Shown in pieces: positions 24,274-32,420 of a stretch of 33,872 nt of DNA. The translations under genes were made by a program, and so were the position numbers. Every line of letters starts with the position of its first letter. The first letter of the stretch is position 1. Source of the DNA: Marinobacter sp. (GTDB lineage: Bacteria; Pseudomonadota; Gammaproteobacteria; Pseudomonadales; Oleiphilaceae); the NCBI GenBank assembly GCA_029264995.1, contig JAJUKC010000024.1:1-33872 (forward strand), written 5' to 3'. The notes beneath the pieces are model-generated. The model saw nothing but the letters and a program-made list of their open reading frames with translations, made no database searches and was not told the origin of the DNA.

Positions 24274-25104
24274 TTAGCTGACACCATTCGCTGCCAGCAG
24301 CTGACGATAGTCTTCCAGTACATCCGGATGCTCGGCCGGGTAGTCCGGCGCAAGCTGTTTCAGCACCCCGGCCAGCAGTGCCGCCACAATCGCCCGGGCC
24401 TGGGGTTTGCGGTCGCCGGGCACAATGAACCAGGGCGCTTCCTCGGTGTGGGTCTGGGCCAGGGCTTCCTCGGCGAAGGCCTGATAACGGGCGCGCTGCT
24501 TCCAGCCCTCGATGTCCGAGCGGTCAAACTTCCAGCGCTTCCTGGGCTTATCCAGGCGTTTGAGCAATCGCTGTTTATGCTCATCCTCGGAGAGATTGAG
24601 CCAGATTTTTACGACACAGGTGCCTTCGCTGACCAGGTGACGCTCAAAATTCCGTATGGCCTCGAACCGGGCCGGCCAGTGATAGGTGTCGGCATCACGC
24701 ACGGGCCATACCCGCTCCCCGATCACGGCCTCATGATGACTACGGTTGAAGGCCACCATCTGGCCATAGGCGGGGAGATAGGGCGTCACCCGCCAGAGAA
24801 AATCATGCGCTGCTTCCATTTCATTGGGTCGCCCGAATGACCAGGCATGAAAGCCGGCCGGGTCAGCATAGGTGGCCAGCGTCCGGATCAGGCTGTCCTT
24901 GCCGCTGGTGTCCGGGCCATGGATGACCACCAGCAATGCCCGCTTACGGTTCGCCCACAACCGCCTCTGATACTCTCCGATGTCCTCCAGACTGGCTTCA
25001 AGCGCAGGCAGCTTGTCTTCGCCCTCGTACAGGGAGGGATAGCCTTCGAGCGCCGGCTTGTCGGGATTCAGGAACCAGGAACGGGCAAACGCCGTATACT
25101 TCAT
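24274..25104 (-). CDS. PPK2-family polyphosphate:nucleotide phosphotransferase
   Basis: PPK2 enzymes transfer phosphate between polyphosphate and nucleotides, usually making ADP/ATP or GDP/GTP from AMP, GMP or diphosphates. The 276-residue single-domain protein carries the Walker A-like HGPDTSGKDSLIRTL at about 62-76, AHDFLWRVTPYLPAYGQMVAFNRSHHE with the family's FNRSHxE segment, and VKIWLNLSEDEHKQRLLKRLDKPRKRWKF. Size and GKD in place of GKG fit the one-domain class III-like group. The usual residue pattern AGKDG is here SGKDS, a small departure. Start is the ATG at 25104, with a TTG one codon before it. It leads an apparent operon with dadA and is divergent from tatD. Confidence 0.9.
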   Translation of the reverse strand: MKYTAFARSWFLNPDKPALEGYPSLYEGEDKLPALEASLEDIGEYQRRLWANRKRALLVVIHGPDTSGKDSLIRTLATYADPAGFHAWSFGRPNEMEAAHDFLWRVTPYLPAYGQMVAFNRSHHEAVIGERVWPVRDADTYHWPARFEAIRNFERHLVSEGTCVVKIWLNLSEDEHKQRLLKRLDKPRKRWKFDRSDIEGWKQRARYQAFAEEALAQTHTEEAPWFIVPGDRKPQARAIVAALLAGVLKQLAPDYPAEHPDVLEDYRQLLAANGVS

Positions 25105-25223
25105 CAAGGAAACTCCCTATCGCCACGATGCAGGTCAGTAATCGTACAAAGTGATAAACTTGTGTGATTCGCTTCTCAGAATAGCATCCATACACCGACC
25201 CTGATGGAGTCTAGTACCCCGGC

Positions 25224-26033
25224 ATGAGCAAGAAACGTCGTGAGATTCCCGTATTTGATCATCCGATCATCGAGACCCACTGCCACCTGGACTACCTGAA
25301 AGACCGGCCGTTGTCCGATACTCTGAAGCAAAGCCAGCGGGTCAACATCGAAAAGGTGATCACCATTGCCGTGTCACCTGAGAACCTGGCCGCAGTGCGC
25401 GAGCTGGCTGGTTCGGCTGACTGGGTATTTGGTACCCAGGGCATTCATCCCCATGAAGCGGAAACCTACACCGATGAGGTGGAGGCGGAGATTCGCCAGC
25501 ATGCCACCGACGACAAGATCGTGGCCGTCGGCGAAATCGGGTTGGACTATTTCTACGACAATGCCGATCGCGCCGTGCAGCGGGACGTGTTTCGCCGGCA
25601 ACTGCAGATTGCCTGCGACAGCGACCGCCCGGTGGTAATTCACAGCCGCGACGCCGATGACGACACCATCGCGATTCTGAAAGAGTTCGAGCATTCGCTG
25701 GAGCGCCGGGGTGTTATTCACAGCTTCACCTCCGGGCCCGGGCTGGCACAATACGCCATCGACCAGGGCTGGTGCCTGGGCTTCAACGGCATCACCACCT
25801 TCAACAAGGCAGAGAACGTGCGGGACATTGTGCGCATGACGCCCATTGAGCAGATCCTGCTGGAAACTGATGCCCCGTTCCTGACGCCTGTGCCCTATCG
25901 CGGCCGTGAAAACGCGCCGTTTTACCTGCCGTTCGTGGCCGAAAAAATTGCCGAAGTAAAGGATTTACCCCTGGACCAGGTATTGAGCCAGACCTATCAA
26001 AACAGCCTGCGGACGTTTTTCCCCCACCAATGA
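25224..26033 (+). CDS. TatD-family metal-dependent hydrolase
   Basis: The 269-residue protein is a TIM-barrel metal hydrolase of the TatD type; characterised members are 3'-5' exonucleases or DNases acting in repair. The metal-site motifs are all present: THCHLD (H19, H21), GEIGLDYF, VIHSRDAD, FNGITTF and LLETDAPFLTP. It is close in size to TatD/YcfH proteins (about 260). It is not near tatABC. The gene overlaps the next (HD-GYP) by four bases, ATGA at 26030-26033, indicating translational coupling. Confidence 0.92.
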   Translation: MSKKRREIPVFDHPIIETHCHLDYLKDRPLSDTLKQSQRVNIEKVITIAVSPENLAAVRELAGSADWVFGTQGIHPHEAETYTDEVEAEIRQHATDDKIVAVGEIGLDYFYDNADRAVQRDVFRRQLQIACDSDRPVVIHSRDADDDTIAILKEFEHSLERRGVIHSFTSGPGLAQYAIDQGWCLGFNGITTFNKAENVRDIVRMTPIEQILLETDAPFLTPVPYRGRENAPFYLPFVAEKIAEVKDLPLDQVLSQTYQNSLRTFFPHQ

Positions 26034-27238
26034 TCAAACGCATTCCCATCTCTGCCCTGAAGGTCGGTATGTACATTACCGACCTCAACAACGACTGGAT
26101 CCCCCATAACACCCAGCGCAAGAAAGGGGTGATCAAGCGGGAAGAGACCATTGAGAAAATCCGCAGGATGGGTGTGCAGTATGTCTACATTGATGTCAGC
26201 CGGGGCGCCGACTGTCAGGATTCCGAGCCGGCGGCGGAGGTGGACCGGCGCAATGAAACGGCCCTGCAGAATGCCGGAGCCCTGAAACCGGGGTATGCCC
26301 CCAAGGCACCGTTGGCAGAAGAAATTATCATTGCCCAGCGGGTGCACAGCCAGGCCCAGAACCTGGTGGGCAGTTTCATGAATAACGTCAAGATCGGTGG
26401 CGCAATCGATGTGCCCCCCATCCATCAGTTAGCTGACGAATTACAGAATTCAGTGCTGCGAAATGCCAATGCGCTGAGCTGCCTTGGCCGGATCCGGGAG
26501 AAGGACAACTACCTGCTGGAGCATTCGGTCAACCTGAGCGTGCTGATGTCGCTGTTCGGCAGTTATCGGAAACTGGCAGCCGACATCCTGCACCAGACCA
26601 TTGTCGGTGCGCTGCTGCATGATCTGGGCAAAATCCTCACCCCCGATGAGATTCTGCATAAACCCGGCCGGCTGACGGCGGAAGAATTCGAGGTGATGAA
26701 ACTGCATGCCCGCCACTCCCGGGATATTCTTGCCAGCACCGAGGGCATTGGCGAAATCGCGGTCATCACGGCAGCCCAGCACCACGAAAAACTCGATGGC
26801 AGCGGCTATCCAGAAGGCCTCAAAGGGGAAGAAATTACCGAATACGGACGCATGGTGGCCATAACCGATGTCTACGACGCCATCACCTCTGACCGCGTCT
26901 ACCATAAAGGCATGACGCCAACCCAGGGCCTGAAAAAACTGCTGGAATGGTCCGGCGACCATCTGGACCCGGTCCTGGTAAAACAGTTTATCCGCTGCAT
27001 TGGCCTGTACCCGGTCGGTTCGCTGGTGCTGCTGGAGAGCGGGCGCCTGGGCGTGGTGGTGGAAACCAACGACGCCGACCAGCGGTTGCCCGTAGTGCGG
27101 GTGATGTACCACACCCGCTTCCGGCTGCCGATTACCGTAGAAACCATTGATCTGTCACGGCCTGGCAATCAGGACCGGATTGTCAGGGCAGTCGACCCGG
27201 AAGACTACAAGCTCGATATCCGGAAGTTTCTGATCTGA
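26030..27238 (+). CDS. HD-GYP domain cyclic-di-GMP phosphodiesterase
   Basis: HD-GYP proteins break c-di-GMP down to GMP or pGpG, lowering the signal that promotes attachment. The 402-residue cytosolic protein has an N-terminal DUF3391-like part (IPISALKVGMYITDLNN..., to about 75) and a linker. The HD-GYP domain follows, with HDLGK (H197, D198), metal-binding AQHHEKLDGSGYP, the GYP triplet at 259-261 and the downstream VAITDVYDAITSDRVYHKG. After it, a C-terminal extension of about 90 residues includes VGSLVLLESGRLGVVVE. All metal ligands visible in the motifs are present, so it is likely active. It is coupled to tatD and convergent with a GGDEF gene. Confidence 0.95.
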   Translation: MIKRIPISALKVGMYITDLNNDWIPHNTQRKKGVIKREETIEKIRRMGVQYVYIDVSRGADCQDSEPAAEVDRRNETALQNAGALKPGYAPKAPLAEEIIIAQRVHSQAQNLVGSFMNNVKIGGAIDVPPIHQLADELQNSVLRNANALSCLGRIREKDNYLLEHSVNLSVLMSLFGSYRKLAADILHQTIVGALLHDLGKILTPDEILHKPGRLTAEEFEVMKLHARHSRDILASTEGIGEIAVITAAQHHEKLDGSGYPEGLKGEEITEYGRMVAITDVYDAITSDRVYHKGMTPTQGLKKLLEWSGDHLDPVLVKQFIRCIGLYPVGSLVLLESGRLGVVVETNDADQRLPVVRVMYHTRFRLPITVETIDLSRPGNQDRIVRAVDPEDYKLDIRKFLI

Positions 27239-27307
27239 CGCTCCGAAACCCGCCGGGGCTCTGCTAGGCTAGTGGTAAAGCTCCATCCACAACAAAGATA
27301 CTCCATC

Positions 27308-27445
27308 ATGCTGTCATCGGTTTTCCAGGTTCTGGACGAACTCAGCGCTGTGCGCCGGCTCACCGATCAGTGGAGCAAGGCACTGTATTGGCAGGATGGC
27401 GTGGGGTTACTCAACCACAGCCATGATCAGGCATCGGCATCCTGA
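27308..27445 (+). CDS. Possible small protein of unknown function
   Basis: An ATG at 27308 opens a 45-residue frame, MLSSVFQVLDELSAVRRL..., ending in TGA at 27443-27445. It lies in the short gap between the HD-GYP gene and the convergent GGDEF gene, and its last 19 bp overlap the 3' end of the GGDEF gene. The amphipathic first half could be a helix. No convincing ribosome site precedes it (AAAGATA is the nearest purine run). No family is recognised. It may be chance or a remnant of a longer gene. Confidence 0.3.
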   Translation: MLSSVFQVLDELSAVRRLTDQWSKALYWQDGVGLLNHSHDQASAS

Positions 27446-29706
27446 AAACAGCAGTAGCGGTTCTTGCCTTCGCGCTTGGCCCGATACATGGCCTGGTCTG
27501 CCTGGCGAAGCAGCTGATCACCATCAATCTCCTCACCTTGCGGGTACAGGGTGTAACCCATGCTCGCGGACACTTCAACGCTGTGATTGGCCACCCACAC
27601 CGGTTCGGCAATCACCGTTAGCAACCGTGAAAGCAGAACATCCAGGGTCGCCGCGTCCGGCACATTGACGATGATGGCGGCAAACTCGTCGCCGCCCAAT
27701 CGTGCCAGACTGTCCTCCTCCCGGAGAGTCGAGCGCATGCGCCGGGCCACCTCCACCAGCAAGCCATCTCCGGCATCGTGGCCAAAGGCATCGTTCACCG
27801 GCTTGAACTGATCCAGATCGATGTAGATCACCGCCAACCGGTAATTCTGCCGGCGGGCCTGGGCCATGGACTGGTGCAGACGATCCGAGAACAGTACCCG
27901 GTTCGGCAGATTGGTCAGGGCGTCATAGTGCGCCATGATCCTGAGCTGCTTCTCGATCTCTTTCTGTCGGGTGATATCACTGAACACACCTACAAAGTGG
28001 GACAGCTCGCCCTGCTCATCCAGTACGCTGCTCAGGGTAAGGTTCAGTACAATGGCCTGGCCTTCCTGGTGCCGGGCGGCGAATTCCCCGCTCCACACAC
28101 CATGCCGGTTGGCAGCCACCAGTATGGCACTGCCCTCATCCACCGGCATGGGCGGCAAACTGCCAATGGCAGACTTGTGATCCCGCCCGGTAATCTGGGT
28201 ATAGGCTTCGTTGATATCCATCACCACGCCGTGGGCATCCGTAATGAATATGGCTTCGCGGGCATTCTTGAACACCCTCAGCGCCAACCGTTGCTGTTCC
28301 TCGGCCTGCTTTCGGCGGGTGATGTCGTGCCAGGAACAAAGTACCGAAGGGATGTCACTGTCGTGTTCATAAACCGGAGCCAGGGTCATGGCCACCCACA
28401 CCCGGGCCCCGTCCGAGCGTACAAACAACCATTCTGTCTGGGACACCTCTCCGGCCGTCACCCGGGCAAAAAGCGCCTCGGACTTCTGTGACGACGGAGT
28501 TCCATCCGGCTGGCTATGGGGCGAGAAGGCCGCCAGGGATTTGCCCAGCAGCGACGCTTCTGACGTGTAGCCCACCAGATCCACTGCGGCCCGATTGCAA
28601 TCCACCAGCTCGCCATTGCGGATCATCAGCATCGGCTGGGGCCAGCTGGCAATCAGTGAACGCAGCCGACGCTCTTCAGAAGCCAGTTGTTTCTTCTTGC
28701 GGCCAAGCCAGAGACTGGTGATCACCAGCAGTACGAACAATACAGCAACGGTAATCACCCAGTTGCGGTATTGGTGGAGTATGTCGACCCAGGTTACCCT
28801 CGGCACCTGATCGTAGGGCGGCATACGCAGGGTTCGAGTCAGCATCTCGACCGACTGATAGTCCGCTGGCGGTGAAAACCCCGCCAGACCAGCCGCCTGC
28901 GCCACGGCATGCTCTGGCTCCAGAGCAAACAGAGCCGACGCTACCCGGCGCACCGTCCGGCTATCAACATGGGGCAGAGAAACCAGAGGCCACTCCGGGT
29001 ACAGCCGGGTGGACAGCACAAACGGATAGCCTCGAAGCTGCTGCGGATTGATGATTTTCAGCTCGCCGGCAAGGTTCGGGTTCTCGCTCAGCAGTTCTTC
29101 ATAGATGCCGGTGCGGATGAATCCGACATCGGTATCGCCCGACAGCACCGAGCGGATTACCCTATCGTGATTGCCCAGAAACACCATCCGGTTGTGGCGG
29201 CGGACATCCACGCCCGCATTGACCAGCTCCAGCGCCTGGGCCTGATAGCCTCCCAGATACGTCAGCCCTGGCGTGGCAATACTTTTTTTCTCAAGGTCTT
29301 GCAGGCGGTTGATATCCTCCCGTTCGGCACGGGTAATGATCACACCCCCAATACTGCCCGTGGTTTCACCGTGCCAGGCCCGGCGCAGGGTTGCTAGCGC
29401 ACCGGTCAGGCTGCGTTCGCTGCGAATCACCAGAAAATGGCTGGGATTGGTGAGGAAGAAATCGATCTGGTTGGCCGCCAGGGCCCGGTTCATATCATCC
29501 TGATTGAATACCCTCAGGTTCACCGGCATGCCGGTTTCCAGGGTCAGGTAGTCGGCCAGGGGCTGATAACGTTCATTGATCACATTATCTGGCCGGTAGG
29601 CAAAAACGCCGAGCGTTACCGAGTCCCCGGCTGCCACCGGTGCAGGCACGCTGGCAGCAACCAGCAACAGCCAAACCAGGCAGTGGGAAAGCAAAGCCTT
29701 TATCAT
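27427..29706 (-). CDS. Membrane diguanylate cyclase with periplasmic PhnD-like sensor and two PAS domains
   Basis: This 759-residue c-di-GMP synthase is built as signal peptide/anchor, a PhnD-type substrate-binding domain (about 25-285: VTLGVFAYRPDNVINERYQPLADYL...), a transmembrane span at about 317-338, PAS 1 (about 350-460), PAS 2 (about 475-590) and GGDEF (about 595-759). The catalytic motif GGDEF is intact at 671-675. Five residues before it, R662xxD665 is an inhibitory c-di-GMP site, so feedback control is likely. No EAL domain follows. The binding domain probably senses a small periplasmic anion such as a phosphonate-like ligand; this is inference. Its ATG overlaps the stop of the upstream binding-protein gene (29703-29706). 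Confidence 0.93.
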   Translation of the reverse strand: MIKALLSHCLVWLLLVAASVPAPVAAGDSVTLGVFAYRPDNVINERYQPLADYLTLETGMPVNLRVFNQDDMNRALAANQIDFFLTNPSHFLVIRSERSLTGALATLRRAWHGETTGSIGGVIITRAEREDINRLQDLEKKSIATPGLTYLGGYQAQALELVNAGVDVRRHNRMVFLGNHDRVIRSVLSGDTDVGFIRTGIYEELLSENPNLAGELKIINPQQLRGYPFVLSTRLYPEWPLVSLPHVDSRTVRRVASALFALEPEHAVAQAAGLAGFSPPADYQSVEMLTRTLRMPPYDQVPRVTWVDILHQYRNWVITVAVLFVLLVITSLWLGRKKKQLASEERRLRSLIASWPQPMLMIRNGELVDCNRAAVDLVGYTSEASLLGKSLAAFSPHSQPDGTPSSQKSEALFARVTAGEVSQTEWLFVRSDGARVWVAMTLAPVYEHDSDIPSVLCSWHDITRRKQAEEQQRLALRVFKNAREAIFITDAHGVVMDINEAYTQITGRDHKSAIGSLPPMPVDEGSAILVAANRHGVWSGEFAARHQEGQAIVLNLTLSSVLDEQGELSHFVGVFSDITRQKEIEKQLRIMAHYDALTNLPNRVLFSDRLHQSMAQARRQNYRLAVIYIDLDQFKPVNDAFGHDAGDGLLVEVARRMRSTLREEDSLARLGGDEFAAIIVNVPDAATLDVLLSRLLTVIAEPVWVANHSVEVSASMGYTLYPQGEEIDGDQLLRQADQAMYRAKREGKNRYCCFQDADA

Positions 29707-30659
29707 GGCAGGCTTCGTGGCAGGAAAGCCGGATCGGTCAGGTGCTCATAGCGCAGAGGCTTATCCATCAGCCCCTCACGAACCATGATATTTTCCAGAG
29801 TCTTCGCCACCACTTCCAGCCGACCGTTGTGCGTGAGGTACCGGTGATTGGCCAAGAGTTCCGGCAACATCACGTTTGCCAGGGACTGGCGCACCATATC
29901 CGGTGACACCTCCTGGCGTGTGGCTACCCGATAGACCGCATCGTGCATGTTGCGAACCAGATGCTGCAGGCCAAGAAAATGTCCTTTCACCAGATCCCGT
30001 ACCGCAGCCGGCTGCCGACTGGCCGCAGCATCAGTGACCACCAGCAGATCGAATATGGTTTCCGGCAGTTGGCTGCTGTCAAACAGACGTACCGCACCTT
30101 CGGCCACCAGCCGGGAGGCCTCCGGTTCGTAGCTGATGGAAGCATCGATATCACCACGCTGCCAGGCCCGGATATGTTCGTTGACCGGTAAATCCACCAC
30201 CGATATGTCGTTGCTGGTCAGGCCCGCACGCTCCAGCACAGAGAACAGCAGGATGCCGGACACTCCGCCGAGTTCCACGGCCACCCGCCGGCCCCTCAAC
30301 CCCGAAAGACCGGTGATTTCGGGCCGAACCAGCAGCACATCCGCGCCCACGGAGACATTGGTGACGGCTACAGCCTTCACCGGTACACCTGCGGCAAGAA
30401 CTCTCAGGGTTTCATCCAGGGTCAGGGCTGCGGCGTCCAGGTTGCCAGAAATCAGTCCACCGATGGAATCACTGGCTGCCTGGCCTTTTACCAGTTGCAC
30501 CGTTGCCGGCAGCCAACCAAATTCTTCTGCGAGGTACAGGGGTTCGTAGCCAATCCAGGGGTGGATACCGGTTCTCAGAGGGTCAGACCGGGAGCAACCG
30601 CTCATGCCCGCGGCAACACAGGCGGCTATCGTCAGTTGCAGAAAGTGACGGCGGTGCAT
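29703..30659 (-). CDS. Periplasmic solute-binding lipoprotein (NMT1/SsuA-TauA-like)
   Basis: The 318-residue protein starts with a twin-basic leader and a lipobox (MHRRHFLQLTIAACVAAGMSGC), so it is probably a lipid-anchored binding protein. The mature part matches the ABC nitrate/sulfonate/taurine family: GIHPWIGYEPLYLAEEFGW, GNLDAAALTLDETLRVLAAGVPV, GVSGILLFSVLERAGL and WQRGDIDASISYEPEA. GGAG lies seven bases before the ATG. The four-base overlap with the downstream GGDEF gene ties it to that sensor. No permease or ATPase gene is near, so it more likely delivers a ligand to the cyclase than serves transport. A TATAGT on the minus strand (30711-30716) is a possible -10. Confidence 0.9.
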   Translation of the reverse strand: MHRRHFLQLTIAACVAAGMSGCSRSDPLRTGIHPWIGYEPLYLAEEFGWLPATVQLVKGQAASDSIGGLISGNLDAAALTLDETLRVLAAGVPVKAVAVTNVSVGADVLLVRPEITGLSGLRGRRVAVELGGVSGILLFSVLERAGLTSNDISVVDLPVNEHIRAWQRGDIDASISYEPEASRLVAEGAVRLFDSSQLPETIFDLLVVTDAAASRQPAAVRDLVKGHFLGLQHLVRNMHDAVYRVATRQEVSPDMVRQSLANVMLPELLANHRYLTHNGRLEVVAKTLENIMVREGLMDKPLRYEHLTDPAFLPRSLP

Positions 30660-30767
30660 CCAGAGGCTCCGGGGACGATATGGTTATTCTTTGCATACTA
30701 ATCCGTAGCCACTATAGCCGTAAATCTGACCAAAGCATTGCGCCGGGTCAAATTGAGCAAAATCAAC

Positions 30768-31676
30768 CTATCCCAGCGACAGAAATACGCCCATCAACAC
30801 CGGTGAGAGGAAGGACAACAGAAACCCGGAGGCAATCGCCACCGGCACACAGGCCAGGCCGCCACTGCTGCGAATGACCGGCAGAGTGAAATCCATGGCG
30901 GTGGCACCGCCATAACCGATGGCCATAGCCGGCCGGGCATGAATCACCAGCGGAATCAGGGCCAGGGCGATGATCTCCCGAAGGACATCGTTCAGGAAAG
31001 CAACACCGCCCCAGGCCGGCCCCAGGGCATCGCCAATAACAATGCCTGAGAGAGAATACCAACCAAACCCGGAGGCCAGGGCCAAAGACTGATGCCAGGG
31101 AATATCCAGCACCGGTACCAGAGCCAGCCCCGCCACCAGCGAGCTAACCACCAGAGCCAGTGCAATGCCCAGCCCCTGGCGGTTCATCAGCAGTTTGCGC
31201 AATGACAGGCCGGCATTGCGCAGTTGCAGGCCTATAAGGAACAGCAGCAACATCAACGCCCAGGTAGCCACATCGTCCACCATGGGCAGCTCCGGGAACA
31301 GGAAATACCCGAGCAGAGCACCGATAAGCACGGACAATAGAGGTTTGAGGCCGGCCAGGAACAGGCGGCCATAACCGGGCCGGGCACCCGTTTCAGCCAC
31401 CTCCGTGTGCATGGGCTGCCAGCGGTGAAACAGCCAAAGGCCCGCCATGTTCGCCACCAGCAAGACCAGCACCAGCCCCGCCACCTGGGCGGCCATGGTA
31501 CCCAGCTGGCCCAGCAGCCCTTCCATCTGCCCCAGCCCCAATCCCAGCAGAGCCAGAATGAAATACACCAGGGCTTCCACCGAATAGTGAATCAGGGTCA
31601 TCAGCTGACGATTAGAGAGGGCAATGGCAAAGCCCAGAAACAACGGAGCCAGTATCAGGAGCGCACCGGTCAGCAT
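30768..31676 (-). CDS. lysO: Lysine exporter LysO (YbjE)
   Basis: This inner-membrane protein exports L-lysine and toxic analogues in E. coli. The 302-residue sequence is strongly hydrophobic with about eight or more spans. It matches E. coli LysO in size (299) and in signature segments: LILLLFL-type LMLLLFLIGLQLRNAGLSL, ASGFGWYSLSGIVIGDALGP, FLNDVLREIIALALIPL and GGATAMDFTLPVI. The conserved aspartates in NDVLRE and AMDFTLP are present. CGAGG precedes the ATG. It lies 61 bp downstream of the DUF2288 gene on the same strand and may share its transcript. A lysine riboswitch was not seen upstream. Confidence 0.93.
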   Translation of the reverse strand: MLTGALLILAPLFLGFAIALSNRQLMTLIHYSVEALVYFILALLGLGLGQMEGLLGQLGTMAAQVAGLVLVLLVANMAGLWLFHRWQPMHTEVAETGARPGYGRLFLAGLKPLLSVLIGALLGYFLFPELPMVDDVATWALMLLLFLIGLQLRNAGLSLRKLLMNRQGLGIALALVVSSLVAGLALVPVLDIPWHQSLALASGFGWYSLSGIVIGDALGPAWGGVAFLNDVLREIIALALIPLVIHARPAMAIGYGGATAMDFTLPVIRSSGGLACVPVAIASGFLLSFLSPVLMGVFLSLG

Positions 31677-31737
31677 GAAAACCTCGAGCGAATACAGTGA
31701 AAAAGAGCGGGACAGCTACGGAGCGTATCAGGGCCGT

Positions 31738-32058
31738 TCAGTGCAGGCGCTCACCAGAGCGATCCTGTACCAGCACCCAGGGGGCAATGACGACTGCCCA
31801 GAGCTCGGCGTTGCGATCATACCAGGCGCGCGCGAGATCAGGTGCCACCTCGCCCACCTGCCCGCCGGACATCCAGTCCTCGAACTGGGCTTTGTTGTCC
31901 GCCGCCAGCTGGGCCGCCACATTGAGCAGATCCAGCTCTGGCGCCACTCGCACCACCTGGCCCCGGGCATAATAGGTTTGCAGCTCATGCCAGTGAATGC
32001 GGGAGGTTTCCAGGTTGAGTTTGGCCTTGATTTCTTCCGGCGACTGGGGAGATGACAT
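31738..32058 (-). CDS. DUF2288 family protein
   Basis: The 106-residue protein, with no signal or membrane segment, matches the DUF2288 family seen in proteobacteria and cyanobacteria. Its landmarks are KLNLETSRIHWHELQTYYARGQVVRV near the start, LDLLNVAAQLAADN, and a closing LWAVVIAPWVLVQ. The function is unknown. CGAGG sits five bases upstream of the ATG at 32058. It precedes lysO on the same strand. Confidence 0.88.
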   Translation of the reverse strand: MSSPQSPEEIKAKLNLETSRIHWHELQTYYARGQVVRVAPELDLLNVAAQLAADNKAQFEDWMSGGQVGEVAPDLARAWYDRNAELWAVVIAPWVLVQDRSGERLH

Positions 32059-32420
32059 GACAACCTCGGTGATCAGTTCATTTTCGGGGCGCCAGCCTAC
32101 CCTAAATCCGGAATATCCGCACCCGCTTCAGGTAACCCTCCAGGTTTCTCAGCAATGCACTGCGTTATATCATTTTCACGCTGGTATCAATTCCACTATG
32201 CTCGTTGATAGCACAGCATGTTTGTGCCATCGCTTCCATAATCCACGGAATCAGGCTTGAACACTCTGTCTTTTGGTGGTCACTTCGCTGCAATTGCAGT
32301 ACTCAGTGCTGAACCGACCACCCTTATGAATGATGTGGCCGGCTACTGTTACAGAGACGGAGCTCATTTCTGGGTAGAGCTGCCTGTTTGCAACCCAGAT
32401 TCATCGGAGCAAGCAACGCC
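32059..32420. other. Divergent intergenic region with an internal hairpin
   Basis: This 362 bp stretch separates the DUF2288 and GAF genes, which point away from each other, and must hold their promoters. GGTGGTC (32275-32281) pairs with GACCACC (32316-32322), enclosing the perfect 12 bp palindrome CTGCAATTGCAG (32288-32299). No convincing -35/-10 pair or known RNA family is recognised. No open frame here looks like a gene: the short ones use the wrong base bias. Confidence 0.6.

Noticed and set aside
31677..31737. A lysine riboswitch ahead of lysO
   Set aside because: The gap is only 61 bp and is too short and unstructured for that RNA.
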